Of a DNA stretch of 64,000 bases, positions 17,664-25,486 are shown in pieces; positions within the stretch are counted from its first letter, which is position 1, and every line of letters begins with the position of its first letter. The DNA is from Caldilineaceae bacterium (GTDB lineage Bacteria; Chloroflexota; Anaerolineae; Caldilineales; Caldilineaceae): the NCBI GenBank assembly GCA_020634755.1, contig JACKBC010000012.1:62001-126000 (forward strand), given 5' to 3'. Made by a program: the position numbers and the translations under genes. The notes beneath the pieces are model-generated. The model had not been told where the DNA came from and ran no database searches. It saw nothing but the letters and a program-made list of their open reading frames with translations.

Positions 17664-19478
17664 TTACTGCGTTGCTTCAATGTACCAGTCTTCCGAGTTC
17701 CAGCCGATGCCCAAGGCCGTGGGCTCGATGCCCTGGATGCGCTTGTTTTGGCCGCTCCAGGCCTTTTGGTAGAAGAGGAAGATGTAGGGCTGATCTTCTG
17801 CAATGATCTTCTGCACTTCGCCATATTTCTCTTTGCGCACGGCGGTATCGTAGGTGGCGCCGCCTTCTTCAAAGAGCTTTTCCACATCCTTGTTGATGTA
17901 GGCCACCGAGTTCAGGTCGGGAATATTTTCTTCTGACCAAATGGTGTACATAATGTGCGGCTCAATGGTGGCCGACCAGCCGCCAATATACATGTCCCAA
18001 TCTGGCTGTGCGGCGTGAAGCGCATCCAGGAAGCTGGACCACTCCAGCGCTTGAATGTCAACCTTGACACCGATCTTGCTCAGGTAGTCCTGCACCGTGA
18101 CGGCCATGAGTTCGCGCACCTTGGAGGTATTGGGGCCATAGATGAGCTTGAGTTCAAGCTGCTTGCCATCTTTGTCCACCATTTGGCCATCCTTGAGCGT
18201 GTAGCCGGCCTGGGCAAAGGCATCGGTCGCCTTCTGCACATCATAGTCAAAGCAAGGCACGTCTGGGTTGTAGACCCATGAGGTTTCCGGGTAGATGGAG
18301 CAAAGGCGCTTGGCCTGACCCAACATTACCTGATCGGTGAGCAAGTTCTTGTCAATGGCGTAGGAAAGCCCATGCCGCACGTTGATATCGCTGGTGGCAA
18401 AGCCTTCGCGCATGTTCAGGCCAATGTAGCTCCAGCGGGCCGCGGCGGGCCACCATTCGTAGACATTGATATTGGGCAGCTTGCGCGCTTCATCTAGCTT
18501 TTCGGGTGTAATATCACCAGTGTCGCTCTCACCGCTCTTCATTTTCTGATACGCCACATCCTGGTCGGGCACAATTTCAATGGTGTATTTGCTGATGTTG
18601 GGCGCACCGTGATACCAATATTTGTCGTTGGCCTCAAAGGTGGCGTATTGATCGCGCTTCCACTCGATCAGCTTATATGGACCCGATACCACCGTGGGGC
18701 TATTAATCTCCGGGTTCTTTTCTGGATCTTGCCAATCCAGCTTTTCCCAAATGTGTTTGGGCAGCGGCGTAATCAGCCCAGACATCTGCCCCAGCGCCGG
18801 CGCATAGACCTGATCGATGGTAATTTGCAGCGTATAGTCGTCCGGCGCCTCATACGCGGTGATAAAATCGAGCTGCGACAAATATGGGAAACCGTTATCT
18901 GGATTTTTCACCTGGTCGTAGGTCCACTTGAAATCCTGAGCCGTAATCGGTTCGCCATCGCTCCAGAGCATGTCGTGGCGCAGATGAAAAGTGAAAGTCA
19001 GGCCATCATCGGAAATTTCATAGCTTTCGGCCATGTTGGGCTTATATTCGAGCGTGTTCTCATCCAATCGCAGCAATCCACCCGCCCAGACCATGCCTTG
19101 ATAGGAACCAGAGGTGGTGTCTGTGGTCAGATAGGGGTGAAAGCTGACGGCATCGGCCGTGGCCACGTCGTGATATTCACCGCCCAAGTGGGTGCGCGGA
19201 CTGACTACGTCTTCATCGCTGCTGACGGAGACGCCCTGCATCTGTGTGGCCTGGGCCGCACCAGACTGCTCAACCACCTGCTTAACCGTATCCTGCGATG
19301 AATCTGGCGTAGCCGTGGCGGCATCCGCCGCGGGTGCGCTCGTGTTGGTCGCAGCCGGAGCTGCGCTGTTGCTATTTGTAGTGGGGCTGCTGTTGGCCGG
19401 TCCACAGGCGTACAATACGGCCGCTAGCGCCATCATCCCCACGGTGAAGAACAAATAGCGTTGAATCTTATTTGGCAT
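17664..19478 (-). CDS. Peptide-type ABC transporter substrate-binding lipoprotein (SBP family 5)
   Basis: 604 residues with a lipoprotein signal (FFTVGMMALAAVLYAC, Cys about 25) and a long Ser/Thr/Ala-rich linker to about residue 90. The SBP_bac_5 fold is shown by MAESYEISDDGLTFTFHLR, MLWSDGEPITAQDFKWTYD, IVPDQDVAYQKMKSGE and VRHGLSYAIDKNLL. GGAGGCG precedes ATG 19478. It is the first gene of the minus-strand operon with permeases at 17562 and 16492. The substrate is probably an oligopeptide, but this family also binds nickel, haem and sugars, so specificity is unknown. Confidence 0.9.
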   Translation of the reverse strand: MPNKIQRYLFFTVGMMALAAVLYACGPANSSPTTNSNSAAPAATNTSAPAADAATATPDSSQDTVKQVVEQSGAAQATQMQGVSVSSDEDVVSPRTHLGGEYHDVATADAVSFHPYLTTDTTSGSYQGMVWAGGLLRLDENTLEYKPNMAESYEISDDGLTFTFHLRHDMLWSDGEPITAQDFKWTYDQVKNPDNGFPYLSQLDFITAYEAPDDYTLQITIDQVYAPALGQMSGLITPLPKHIWEKLDWQDPEKNPEINSPTVVSGPYKLIEWKRDQYATFEANDKYWYHGAPNISKYTIEIVPDQDVAYQKMKSGESDTGDITPEKLDEARKLPNINVYEWWPAAARWSYIGLNMREGFATSDINVRHGLSYAIDKNLLTDQVMLGQAKRLCSIYPETSWVYNPDVPCFDYDVQKATDAFAQAGYTLKDGQMVDKDGKQLELKLIYGPNTSKVRELMAVTVQDYLSKIGVKVDIQALEWSSFLDALHAAQPDWDMYIGGWSATIEPHIMYTIWSEENIPDLNSVAYINKDVEKLFEEGGATYDTAVRKEKYGEVQKIIAEDQPYIFLFYQKAWSGQNKRIQGIEPTALGIGWNSEDWYIEATQ

Positions 19479-19532
19479 GGGACGCCTCCTCAGGCGTTAC
19501 TGATACACAGTACAACTGATATGCATAAACCT

Positions 19533-19620
19533 CAATACACCGCAACGGTGTTAGCGATAGAGGCATCGGTCTCGATTTGGGAATCCAGCCTTATCTCATG
19601 CCGCTGCGATCTGCTGGTAA
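19533..19620. repeat. Family A palindromic dispersed element, copy 3
   Basis: ACACCGCAACGGTGTTAGCG at left and CCGCTGCGATCTGCTGGTAA at right. A degenerate second copy seems to follow to about 19695 (ACCACAACGATG, CATTGGTCTCG, GCAATCTATGCG). Confidence 0.6.
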
Positions 19621-20157
19621 TACACAACACACCACAACGATGACGGCAATGCGGGCATTGGTCTCGTTGGGTAAATGCAATCTATGCGATTGTTTCTCCC
19701 GTTGGTGATCTGCAAATTCACTGCTTCTGCAGCACCGTGGGCATGATAGGTGTCAAAGGAGTCGCAACTATGAGACTTTGCTCATGATTGCAGCATGTAC
19801 CGTCCTAAGGAATAGGTCATATGCTGGCGCCGATTCCATACAGGACTATCACAAGCTTGGAGTAAAAGATATTTCGCTGTCAGCTATTTTCCGCTATGGG
19901 TGCTCTATGAGCGCCGCCTAAATCGTACTCGGGTATTCGGCACTAAAGATCTGTGTACTGGGCGTAAATTGGGCTGGTCATTGAAAGCCCGCAAAGGCTC
20001 CCAATGACCAGCGACAAACATGCATAATCACGTCTGTCTATCTATAAATTCGCTGCGTCGCCTCACGCCGCTATCGAGCGTGACTGGACACATAACCGTA
20101 TTTGCAGATAGATTCTTATCGCTTTGAGGCTGCGCCTCGGTACATCGTTTTCAAACG
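19621..20157. other. Gene-free spacer
   Basis: Nothing recognisable except a degenerate family A remnant at the left and a hairpin at 19973-20012, where GCTGGTCATTG pairs perfectly with CAATGACCAGC over 11 bp. The hairpin may end the minus-strand lipoprotein transcript, but it has no T tract. Confidence 0.5.
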
Positions 20158-20937
20158 TTACTTGCCAATTGCCTGGCCATCGGCGCCGACTACCCACCAC
20201 GCTTCACCAACGCCCTGACCACTGGCGTCACCGGCTTTGGTATCCTGGGCGTAGTAGTAGAGAGGATGCCCCGCATAGGTGACCTGATAAGCGCCGTTAT
20301 CTGCGTCAATGGCGCCCACTTCCGCCGTCAATTCTTCGCTGTCTGTGGAGACGCCATCCATGTTGGCAACGAGTACCGGAGGCCATTTTTCTAGACAGCC
20401 ACCAATACAGTTGCTTTTGCCTTCCTCATCCTTGTCAAAGATATAGAGCGTCATCCCATTTTGATCCACCAAAATAGAGCCGAGGTCGGCGACTTCGGCC
20501 ACGCCCAAGGTCACCGTATCAACCACATTCTGGTCCATGCCGGAACTCGATGTTTCGGTCATGCCCTCTGTCTCAGTCATGGTCTCGGTCTCGGTCATGC
20601 CCTCTGTCTCAGTCATGGTCTCCGTACCGGTCATGCTTTCGGTTTCGGTCATGGTTGCCGTCTCAGTCATGGTCTCAGTCTCTGATGCCGCCGCTGGCTC
20701 TGGTGTGTCGGTGGCGGCGGCTTCAGGCGTATCGGTGGCCGCGGCCGCCGGTGTATCGGTGGCTGCCGCCGCGGCCGGTGTATCCGTGGGGGCAGTAGTG
20801 GGCGTAGCGTCATCCGAGCCGCCGCCACAGCCCGCCAACAGTCCTGCCGTCAACAGCACCGCGCCCAGCGACATCTGTATCTGCCGTCGTTTGGGCAGTG
20901 AAAATTGAGTCCATGAATAATAAGATGGGTAGTTCAT
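20158..20937 (-). CDS. COG4315-type secreted lipoprotein with Thr/Glu/Met repeat linker
   Basis: 259 residues from ATG 20937 (AAGGAGATT ahead). Lipoprotein signal ends LLTAGLLAGC. A long linker follows, first of TDTPAAAA units (about 48-90), then TETMTETEGM-like units (about 90-130). The C-terminal half carries two copies of the Lipoprotein_15/COG4315 motif Yx(FWY)xxD: TLYIFDKDEEGKSNCIGGC with a Cys pair before KWPP, and LYYYAQD. The family is secreted and of unknown function, often near redox proteins. The Met-rich linker could bind metal or simply act as a spacer; this is speculation. Confidence 0.85.
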   Translation of the reverse strand: MNYPSYYSWTQFSLPKRRQIQMSLGAVLLTAGLLAGCGGGSDDATPTTAPTDTPAAAAATDTPAAAATDTPEAAATDTPEPAAASETETMTETATMTETESMTGTETMTETEGMTETETMTETEGMTETSSSGMDQNVVDTVTLGVAEVADLGSILVDQNGMTLYIFDKDEEGKSNCIGGCLEKWPPVLVANMDGVSTDSEELTAEVGAIDADNGAYQVTYAGHPLYYYAQDTKAGDASGQGVGEAWWVVGADGQAIGK

Positions 20938-21033
20938 TGGAATCTCCTTTAATTAAAGGTGGTGGTGAGTTAAGATTTTTATACTTCTACTTTGCTCTGT
21001 ATGAAAACCGTACTTTGCTCTGTTCGGTATAGT

Positions 21034-21119
21034 TAGGACATACGCAAGGCTCGAGGAAACTTGCCGAGTCAGCTATGTTATGCGCTCCTGACAATCCACG
21101 GGCGCTGCGTAAGTCATGA
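21034..21119. repeat. Family C dispersed element, copy 3
   Basis: AGGACATACGCAAGGC at left and GGGCGCTGCGTAAGTCATGA at right form inverted ends. Confidence 0.55.
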
Positions 21120-21186
21120 TACTTTAAGTCATGATAGTTTTGGAACGTACGGTTTTCATCACAACCGCAGTATAGTACACTGCATT

Positions 21187-21271
21187 CAGTACACCGCACC
21201 AGTGTGGGCAAGATGGGGAACGGTCTCGTTACAGAATCCACCCTGCCTCGTTCCGCTGCGATATGCTGATA
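21187..21271. repeat. Family A palindromic dispersed element, copy 4
   Basis: CAGTACACCGCACCAGTG at left and TTCCGCTGCGATATGCTGATA at right, diverged in the middle. Confidence 0.6.
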
Positions 21272-21530
21272 TTACACTAGTACTTTTAATATGGCTAGGA
21301 CCTTCGGCAAGCCTCGCGTAAAAATCATCTAATTGGTAAGAAATACCCACGTCAACTTGCCTATACGGCGCAAGTCGTGACGGCTCTTGCTTGTTCGAGT
21401 ATACGCTTGTTCAAAGGCAGGCGACTTTAAGAAGAGTTCAAGACACACTCATATTTATTTCAAGCCGTGGTTCTGGTCGCGTCTAAAACCGCAGCTTTGA
21501 ATCCGACCAGAGCCTCTCGCTAGGGGCTAT

Positions 21531-21642
21531 TCACTGTCGTTACGTTAGCGAAAAGCGCGGCGCACGATGGCTGGCATTTTGCCCCGAGCATTCGGGTGGC
21601 TCACCGTGCGCCGCACTTGCGGCGGGTTTAACTTGCTTGACT
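21531..21642. repeat. Family E palindromic dispersed element, copy 2
   Basis: Reverse orientation relative to 4296-4407. It has GCGGCGCACGATGGC, the core CATTTTGCCCC and CACCGTGCGCCGCAC. Confidence 0.6.
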
Positions 21643-21731
21643 AACTTCCATTAACCCTGCACATGTGAAATGTCAACGAAACGCAGCTTGCTTAACCAGC
21701 CCTTAATCAACTTCAACAAGGTTCTGTGGCT

Positions 21732-22262
21732 TCAAAAACCCGTGGGCCGGGGGTAAAAGCCTGGGTCTAGGAAAGCGTGCACGCCGCGGTTCTTGAGCAT
21801 TGCACGAACGGCTTCGTATCGTGCACCGGGCTGCACCGTTACCAGGACCTCTCCTTCGTGTAGCGCATTGCGACTTTGCCGCGCCGAGCGCGCCGTCCAA
21901 TGCATTTCCGTCAGGGCCAATCCCCAAAAGGCGCCTTGCGTTACGCCGGCCAAAATGCCCACGATACCGCCGATCCAAATGCCGCTTAAGCCGAAGAAGT
22001 GCTGGCTGTACATGTAAAGAGCCGCAATCACAGCGCCGGCAAAAAAGCCGTAGATACCGCCCACCAATGCGTTGCGTTCGACAGAGCGCTCGGCTGCTAC
22101 ATCCAATATGCCTTCCGATTGTAGCTCGGTGGGGTGTACCGCGCTGACGGCAATGTCGCGGTCGGTCAACCCCATTTGGTGCAACAGAGAGATTGCATCA
22201 TTGGCATCGGTTTGTGATTCAAAAACGGCTGGGATGATTGTTTGCTTATTTTGCTTTTTCAT
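21732..22262 (-). CDS. Membrane protein of the general-stress-protein 17M-like type
   Basis: 176 residues. ATG 22262 is preferred because GGAG lies 7 nt ahead; ATG 22265 is also possible. The N-terminal half (AVFESQTDANDAISLLHQMG, then DIAVSAVHPTE) resembles the alpha-beta fold of YflT/general stress protein 17M, a domain that recurs at the end (VLVTVQPGARYEAVRAMLKNRG). Between them are two Gly/Ala-rich helices (GGIYGFFAGAVIAALYMYS, IGGIVGILAGVTQGAFWGLAL) like glycine zippers. Biochemical role is unknown; it probably sits in the cytoplasmic membrane. Confidence 0.65.
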   Translation of the reverse strand: MKKQNKQTIIPAVFESQTDANDAISLLHQMGLTDRDIAVSAVHPTELQSEGILDVAAERSVERNALVGGIYGFFAGAVIAALYMYSQHFFGLSGIWIGGIVGILAGVTQGAFWGLALTEMHWTARSARQSRNALHEGEVLVTVQPGARYEAVRAMLKNRGVHAFLDPGFYPRPTGF

Positions 22263-22371
22263 CATGTATCTCCCATATACTATAACATTCAATGCGTATA
22301 TTATCGCGCACTTATGGCCGCAACACATCTATCTATGGCATAGAAAGGGAACTAGCCGATGGACTAGTATT

Positions 22372-22455
22372 CAGTAGATCGCAACGGCAAGCGATAGAGT
22401 GGATTCAACAATCGAGACTGACGCTTAGATCGCCAACACCGTTGGGGTGTACTGA
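22372..22455. repeat. Family A palindromic dispersed element, copy 5
   Basis: CAGTAGATCGCAACGG at left, CGCCAACACCGTTGGGGTG and ACTGA at right, in reverse orientation. Confidence 0.65.
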
Positions 22456-22474
22456 GTATTGTATAGCTCATGCT

Positions 22475-22906
22475 TTATAACACATACGGAATGAGCCGTT
22501 TGGTCTTTTGGGCATAGGCGGCGTAATCGGGATATTGCGCGCGCAGCAAAGCTTCTTCCGTTGTTATGCGCAGGGCAATCATGCCAGTTACGAGCAACCC
22601 AATCACAATGTTAAGTAGAGAGAGGTGGCCTAGAATGCTCGCCCAGACCAGCAGTAAAGCGGCGGCATACATGGGGTGGCGAATGTAGTGATAAGGACCC
22701 TGAGATAGCACCGTCTGGCCGGTTGGTTCCGCAAAAATGCTGAATTGGTCATCGCGAAAGCTGCGCCGCGCCCAGACCACCAACCCAATAGACGCGAGCT
22801 GTGCCGCAATCACAATGGGCGAGCGCGAAAGCAGACTGCCCGTGAGCAGCAAGGAGAGTAGTGCCAGAATCAACACAAAAAGAGCATATCGCGCCAGTGC
22901 TTGCAT
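22475..22906 (-). CDS. Isoprenylcysteine carboxyl methyltransferase-family membrane methyltransferase
   Basis: 143 residues from ATG 22906 (AGAGGG ahead); an upstream in-frame TTG at 22924 is less likely. Four membrane helices with the ICMT/PEMT signature GPYHYIRHPMYAAALL and the C-terminal EEALLRAQYPDYAAYAQK..LIPYVL, where the His, Arg and paired Glu belong to the S-adenosylmethionine-binding site. It should methylate a lipid-like or isoprenoid substrate at the membrane. The bacterial substrate is unknown. No functional link to neighbours is evident. Confidence 0.85.
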   Translation of the reverse strand: MQALARYALFVLILALLSLLLTGSLLSRSPIVIAAQLASIGLVVWARRSFRDDQFSIFAEPTGQTVLSQGPYHYIRHPMYAAALLLVWASILGHLSLLNIVIGLLVTGMIALRITTEEALLRAQYPDYAAYAQKTKRLIPYVL

Positions 22907-22931
22907 AGACCCTCTTTTCAGCAAAGCTCAG

Positions 22932-23110
22932 TGAAGGATGTGCAAAAGTATTGTAGTGGGTAGAGGCGATGAGCGTGCGTCGCACTGCCCAATAGAACAG
23001 CTGTACAACAGCCACTTTCATGGGTAGTGCGTCGCACGCGAGTCTACAAACCAATGCCCACCTAAGGAAGAGCGTGCGCGAACCATTTAGCACACTATGC
23101 ACACCCCTCA
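22932..23110. mobile_element. Family D MITE-like element, copy 2
   Basis: About 179 bp. The right end ATGCACACCCCTCA is exact and the left end TGAAGGATGTGCA is diverged. Two GTGCGTCGCAC blocks lie inside, almost identical to those in 38084-38242. Confidence 0.6.
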
Positions 23111-23160
23111 GTCAAGTGCACGCAAGAAGTTTTGAAAGTTCCCATGGCGAAAGTGTCGCC

Positions 23161-24303
23161 TCAATGGGCTGCCGCGGTGTGGTGGTGGCCGTTGGTCATC
23201 GGCGCCCATTCAATCACCACTTTGATGTCGCTATCGTCATGGTGATCCAGCCCCTGGGCAAAATGCCGGTAGGATGTGCGACGCGTCACCAGGCTGTTAA
23301 TTTCTTGCGGCCACTGTTTGAAGGCCCGCGCCAGATCATCCACCGCCATCTGAAAGTGCGCTGGGCTGGCGTTGACGCTGCCCACCAGCACCTGATTGTA
23401 GAGCACCAATTGGCGCATGAGCGCTGCACCGGGAATATCGATGGGGCGGTCGCCGCCGGGAATGCCGGTGATCACATAGACGCCGTTGATGCCCAGTGCG
23501 TCCAGCAAGCTAAACTCCAGGCTGGCCACGCCGGTGGCCTCCAAAATCAGGTCGATCTGGCCAAACTGGTCGTCAAGCGCGTCCGTTTGCACCTGTCGCC
23601 CATCAATATATGTGCCGCCAATTTTCTGGAGCAATAGGGGCCGCGCCGATGTTGCGTCAACAATGTCCAGCCCCAATACCCGCGCGCCACGCAGGCGCAG
23701 CACAAAGGCGGCCAGCAGACCAATGGGGCCCAATCCCGCAATCAGCGCCGTCTTGCCCCGTAGCGCGTCGTCGGCTGTCTTTATATCGGGTAGGCGCGCC
23801 AGCTGAATGCGCACGGCTTCGTCAATGGCCTTCTCAATCACTGAGGTCGGTTCAGCCAGTACACCCAAATGGGCAATGGTGGCCGGCACCTTGACCACAT
23901 ACTGCTCTTTATCCACCACAAACTGTGTCTGGAAGCCATCTGCGCCTTTGATGCCGCGCTCCGTATAGTCGCCGCTGTAGCACATATCGCTGCGGTTCAT
24001 CTGGCAAGCGGGGCAGTGACCACAGCCTCGGCGTACGCTGAACACGGCATAATCGCCTGGCCGTACTTTGGTGACCTTGGCGCCCACTGCGGTCACGCGG
24101 CCAAACATCTCGTGTCCAATGACCAACTCTTTTTGGCCGGTCGGGGCATCGGCGCGTCCACCGCTTACCTCCTCGCGGTCGGTGCCGCATATGCCCACCT
24201 CCAGCATCTCCATCTTCACATCATCCGGCGCGCTGATAGCCGGCTCTGGGCGTTCCACAAGCTGCGCACTGGGCGTGCCGGGAACAATTGCAATTGCTTT
24301 CAT
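23161..24303 (-). CDS. Zinc-dependent glucose 1-dehydrogenase-like alcohol dehydrogenase (MDR family)
   Basis: 380 residues from ATG 24303 with AAAGGAA ahead. Catalytic zinc residues C39 (GICGTD), H64 and E65 (VIGHE) are present, and the structural zinc set is C95, C98, C101, C109. The Rossmann loop is GLGPIGLLAAFVLRLRG, ending in an Asp (VLGLDIVD) that would favour NAD over NADP. Length and the GGTYID stretch match archaeal-type glucose dehydrogenases, which oxidise glucose to gluconolactone. The presence of zwf, gnd and a glucoamylase in this window fits a glucose-oxidising role. A different sugar or polyol is possible. The tail ends in a His-rich HHHTAAAH. Confidence 0.8.
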   Translation of the reverse strand: MKAIAIVPGTPSAQLVERPEPAISAPDDVKMEMLEVGICGTDREEVSGGRADAPTGQKELVIGHEMFGRVTAVGAKVTKVRPGDYAVFSVRRGCGHCPACQMNRSDMCYSGDYTERGIKGADGFQTQFVVDKEQYVVKVPATIAHLGVLAEPTSVIEKAIDEAVRIQLARLPDIKTADDALRGKTALIAGLGPIGLLAAFVLRLRGARVLGLDIVDATSARPLLLQKIGGTYIDGRQVQTDALDDQFGQIDLILEATGVASLEFSLLDALGINGVYVITGIPGGDRPIDIPGAALMRQLVLYNQVLVGSVNASPAHFQMAVDDLARAFKQWPQEINSLVTRRTSYRHFAQGLDHHDDSDIKVVIEWAPMTNGHHHTAAAH

Positions 24304-24473
24304 TTGTAGATTCCTTTACCGCTATCACACGCGTTGCATAAAATGCTGTCCGACTCCAGAAGCGCTGGGAAACTTTGCGCTGTTGGAAAACCACACCATC
24401 ATTTTACTTCGTAGCATGTCACACAACTTTATGAACTGTGTTCATTTACTTTAAGGCAACATTATCAGGGCTT

Positions 24474-24513
24474 GTATGATGGCGGTTGTGTGGTACATAG
24501 AGCCAGCATAGAA
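24474..24513. repeat. Family F dispersed repeat, copy 2
   Basis: Inverted match to 8034-8075: GTATGATGGCGGTTGTGTGG followed by ATAGAGCCAGCATAG. Confidence 0.55.
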
Positions 24514-24599
24514 CTTAGAACCTATCCGTAAACTTGGTTGTGAATTGTCTGCTGTCTCTGACAGAATGATTTGGCACAGAGAATTTACGGACAGATCAT

Positions 24600-24758
24600 T
24601 GAGGGGTGTGCATAATTCGATGCTCGAGTGCAACAGATCTCGTAAACCCACGTGCGACGCACTGGCCGCCACGAGGACTGTTTTCCGGCTATTTTGCGGG
24701 CCAGTGCGTCGCACGCTAATCGCCTTTACTCGACTGAAACACGTATGCATCCCCCTCA
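24600..24758. mobile_element. Family D MITE-like element, copy 3
   Basis: 159 bp, TGAGGGGTGTGCATAA at left and ATGCATCCCCCTCA at right. Internal arms CGTGCGACGCACTGGCC and GGGCCAGTGCGTCGCACG form a long hairpin. Confidence 0.7.
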
Positions 24759-24774
24759 GATAGTTAATGTGTGC

Positions 24775-25470
24775 TCATCCAAAAAGCCGGGCCAGCGTAA
24801 AGGCCGCGGCTGCCGCCAGCCCGCCAACCAGCAGCGTCTGCAAGCCGGAGCGCAGCGGACCCGCACCCGTAAAATGGCCCTTGATGTAGCCAAAAGCAAA
24901 GAGCGCCGCCAATGTAACGGCAACCGAAATGTAGAGCGCCGTGGCAAGCTGAGCCACAAGCATGTAGGGCGAAAGGGGTATCAAGCCGCCCACAATATAG
25001 GAGAGCGCAATGGTCAGCGCGCTGCGTGCGGCGCGGCGTGGGTCCGGTTCTTCTAGCCCCAGCTCAAAGTTCATCATAAAATTGACCCAGCGCTGACGGT
25101 CGCTGCAAACGGCATCCGTCACCGCTTTGACATGTTCCTCGGCCAGGCCATAGTCGCGAAAAACAGTCGCCACTTCGGCGACCTCCGCCTGCGGCGCCTC
25201 CTCAATTTCCTGCTCTTCGCGGCGGCGCTCGGCGTGATAATGTTCCTCATCCGAGCGGGCGGCCAAATAGCCGCCCAGCCCCATAGCAATCGAGCCGGCG
25301 GCAATTTCGGCCAGCCCCGCGGCCACAACCAAATTGGTCTGCGCCACCGCACCAGAGAGACCGGCTGCCAAGGCAAAAGGCACGGTTAAGCCATCGGACA
25401 TACCAATCACAATATCGCGTACGGTTTCCGAAGCATTAAAGTGGCGTTCAACGTGGGGTGTCGCAGGCAT
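24775..25470 (-). CDS. VIT1/CCC1-family iron/manganese transporter
   Basis: 231 residues from ATG 25470 (AAAGGAG ahead). The family signature is clear: RDIVIGMSDGLTVPFALAAGL in the first helix, AEIAAGSIAMGLGGYLAARSDEEHY in the second, a Glu-rich cytoplasmic metal-binding segment (RRREEQEIEEAP) and a C-terminal pair of helices. It should move Fe(II) or Mn(II) out of the cytosol by proton exchange. It starts 16 nt after the ftsH stop, so the two are probably cotranscribed. With Dps elsewhere in the window this suggests attention to iron toxicity. Confidence 0.9.
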   Translation of the reverse strand: MPATPHVERHFNASETVRDIVIGMSDGLTVPFALAAGLSGAVAQTNLVVAAGLAEIAAGSIAMGLGGYLAARSDEEHYHAERRREEQEIEEAPQAEVAEVATVFRDYGLAEEHVKAVTDAVCSDRQRWVNFMMNFELGLEEPDPRRAARSALTIALSYIVGGLIPLSPYMLVAQLATALYISVAVTLAALFAFGYIKGHFTGAGPLRSGLQTLLVGGLAAAAAFTLARLFG

Positions 25471-25486
25471 ATAGGCTCCTTTGAGA

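Larger units (their letters stand above)
20938..21731. other. Gene-free spacer filled with repeats
   Basis: Holds a family C element (21034-21119), a family A element (21187-21271) and a family E element (21531-21642). The parts between show no gene or recognisable signal. Confidence 0.6.
24304..24774. other. Gene-free spacer with repeats
   Basis: Contains a family F repeat (24474-24513), an imperfect inverted repeat with TCCGTAAA and TTTACGGA ends (about 24526-24594) and a family D element (24600-24758). Nothing else recognised. Confidence 0.6.

Noticed and set aside
19973..20012. Rho-independent terminator of the COG4315 lipoprotein gene
   Set aside because: The stem is perfect but it lies about 145 bp past the stop and lacks a T tract on either strand; left as a hairpin only.
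22749..23102. 117-codon minus-strand open frame overlapping the ICMT-like gene
   Set aside because: Composed of a family D element and the antisense of a real gene; similar open frames arise from other copies of the repeat.
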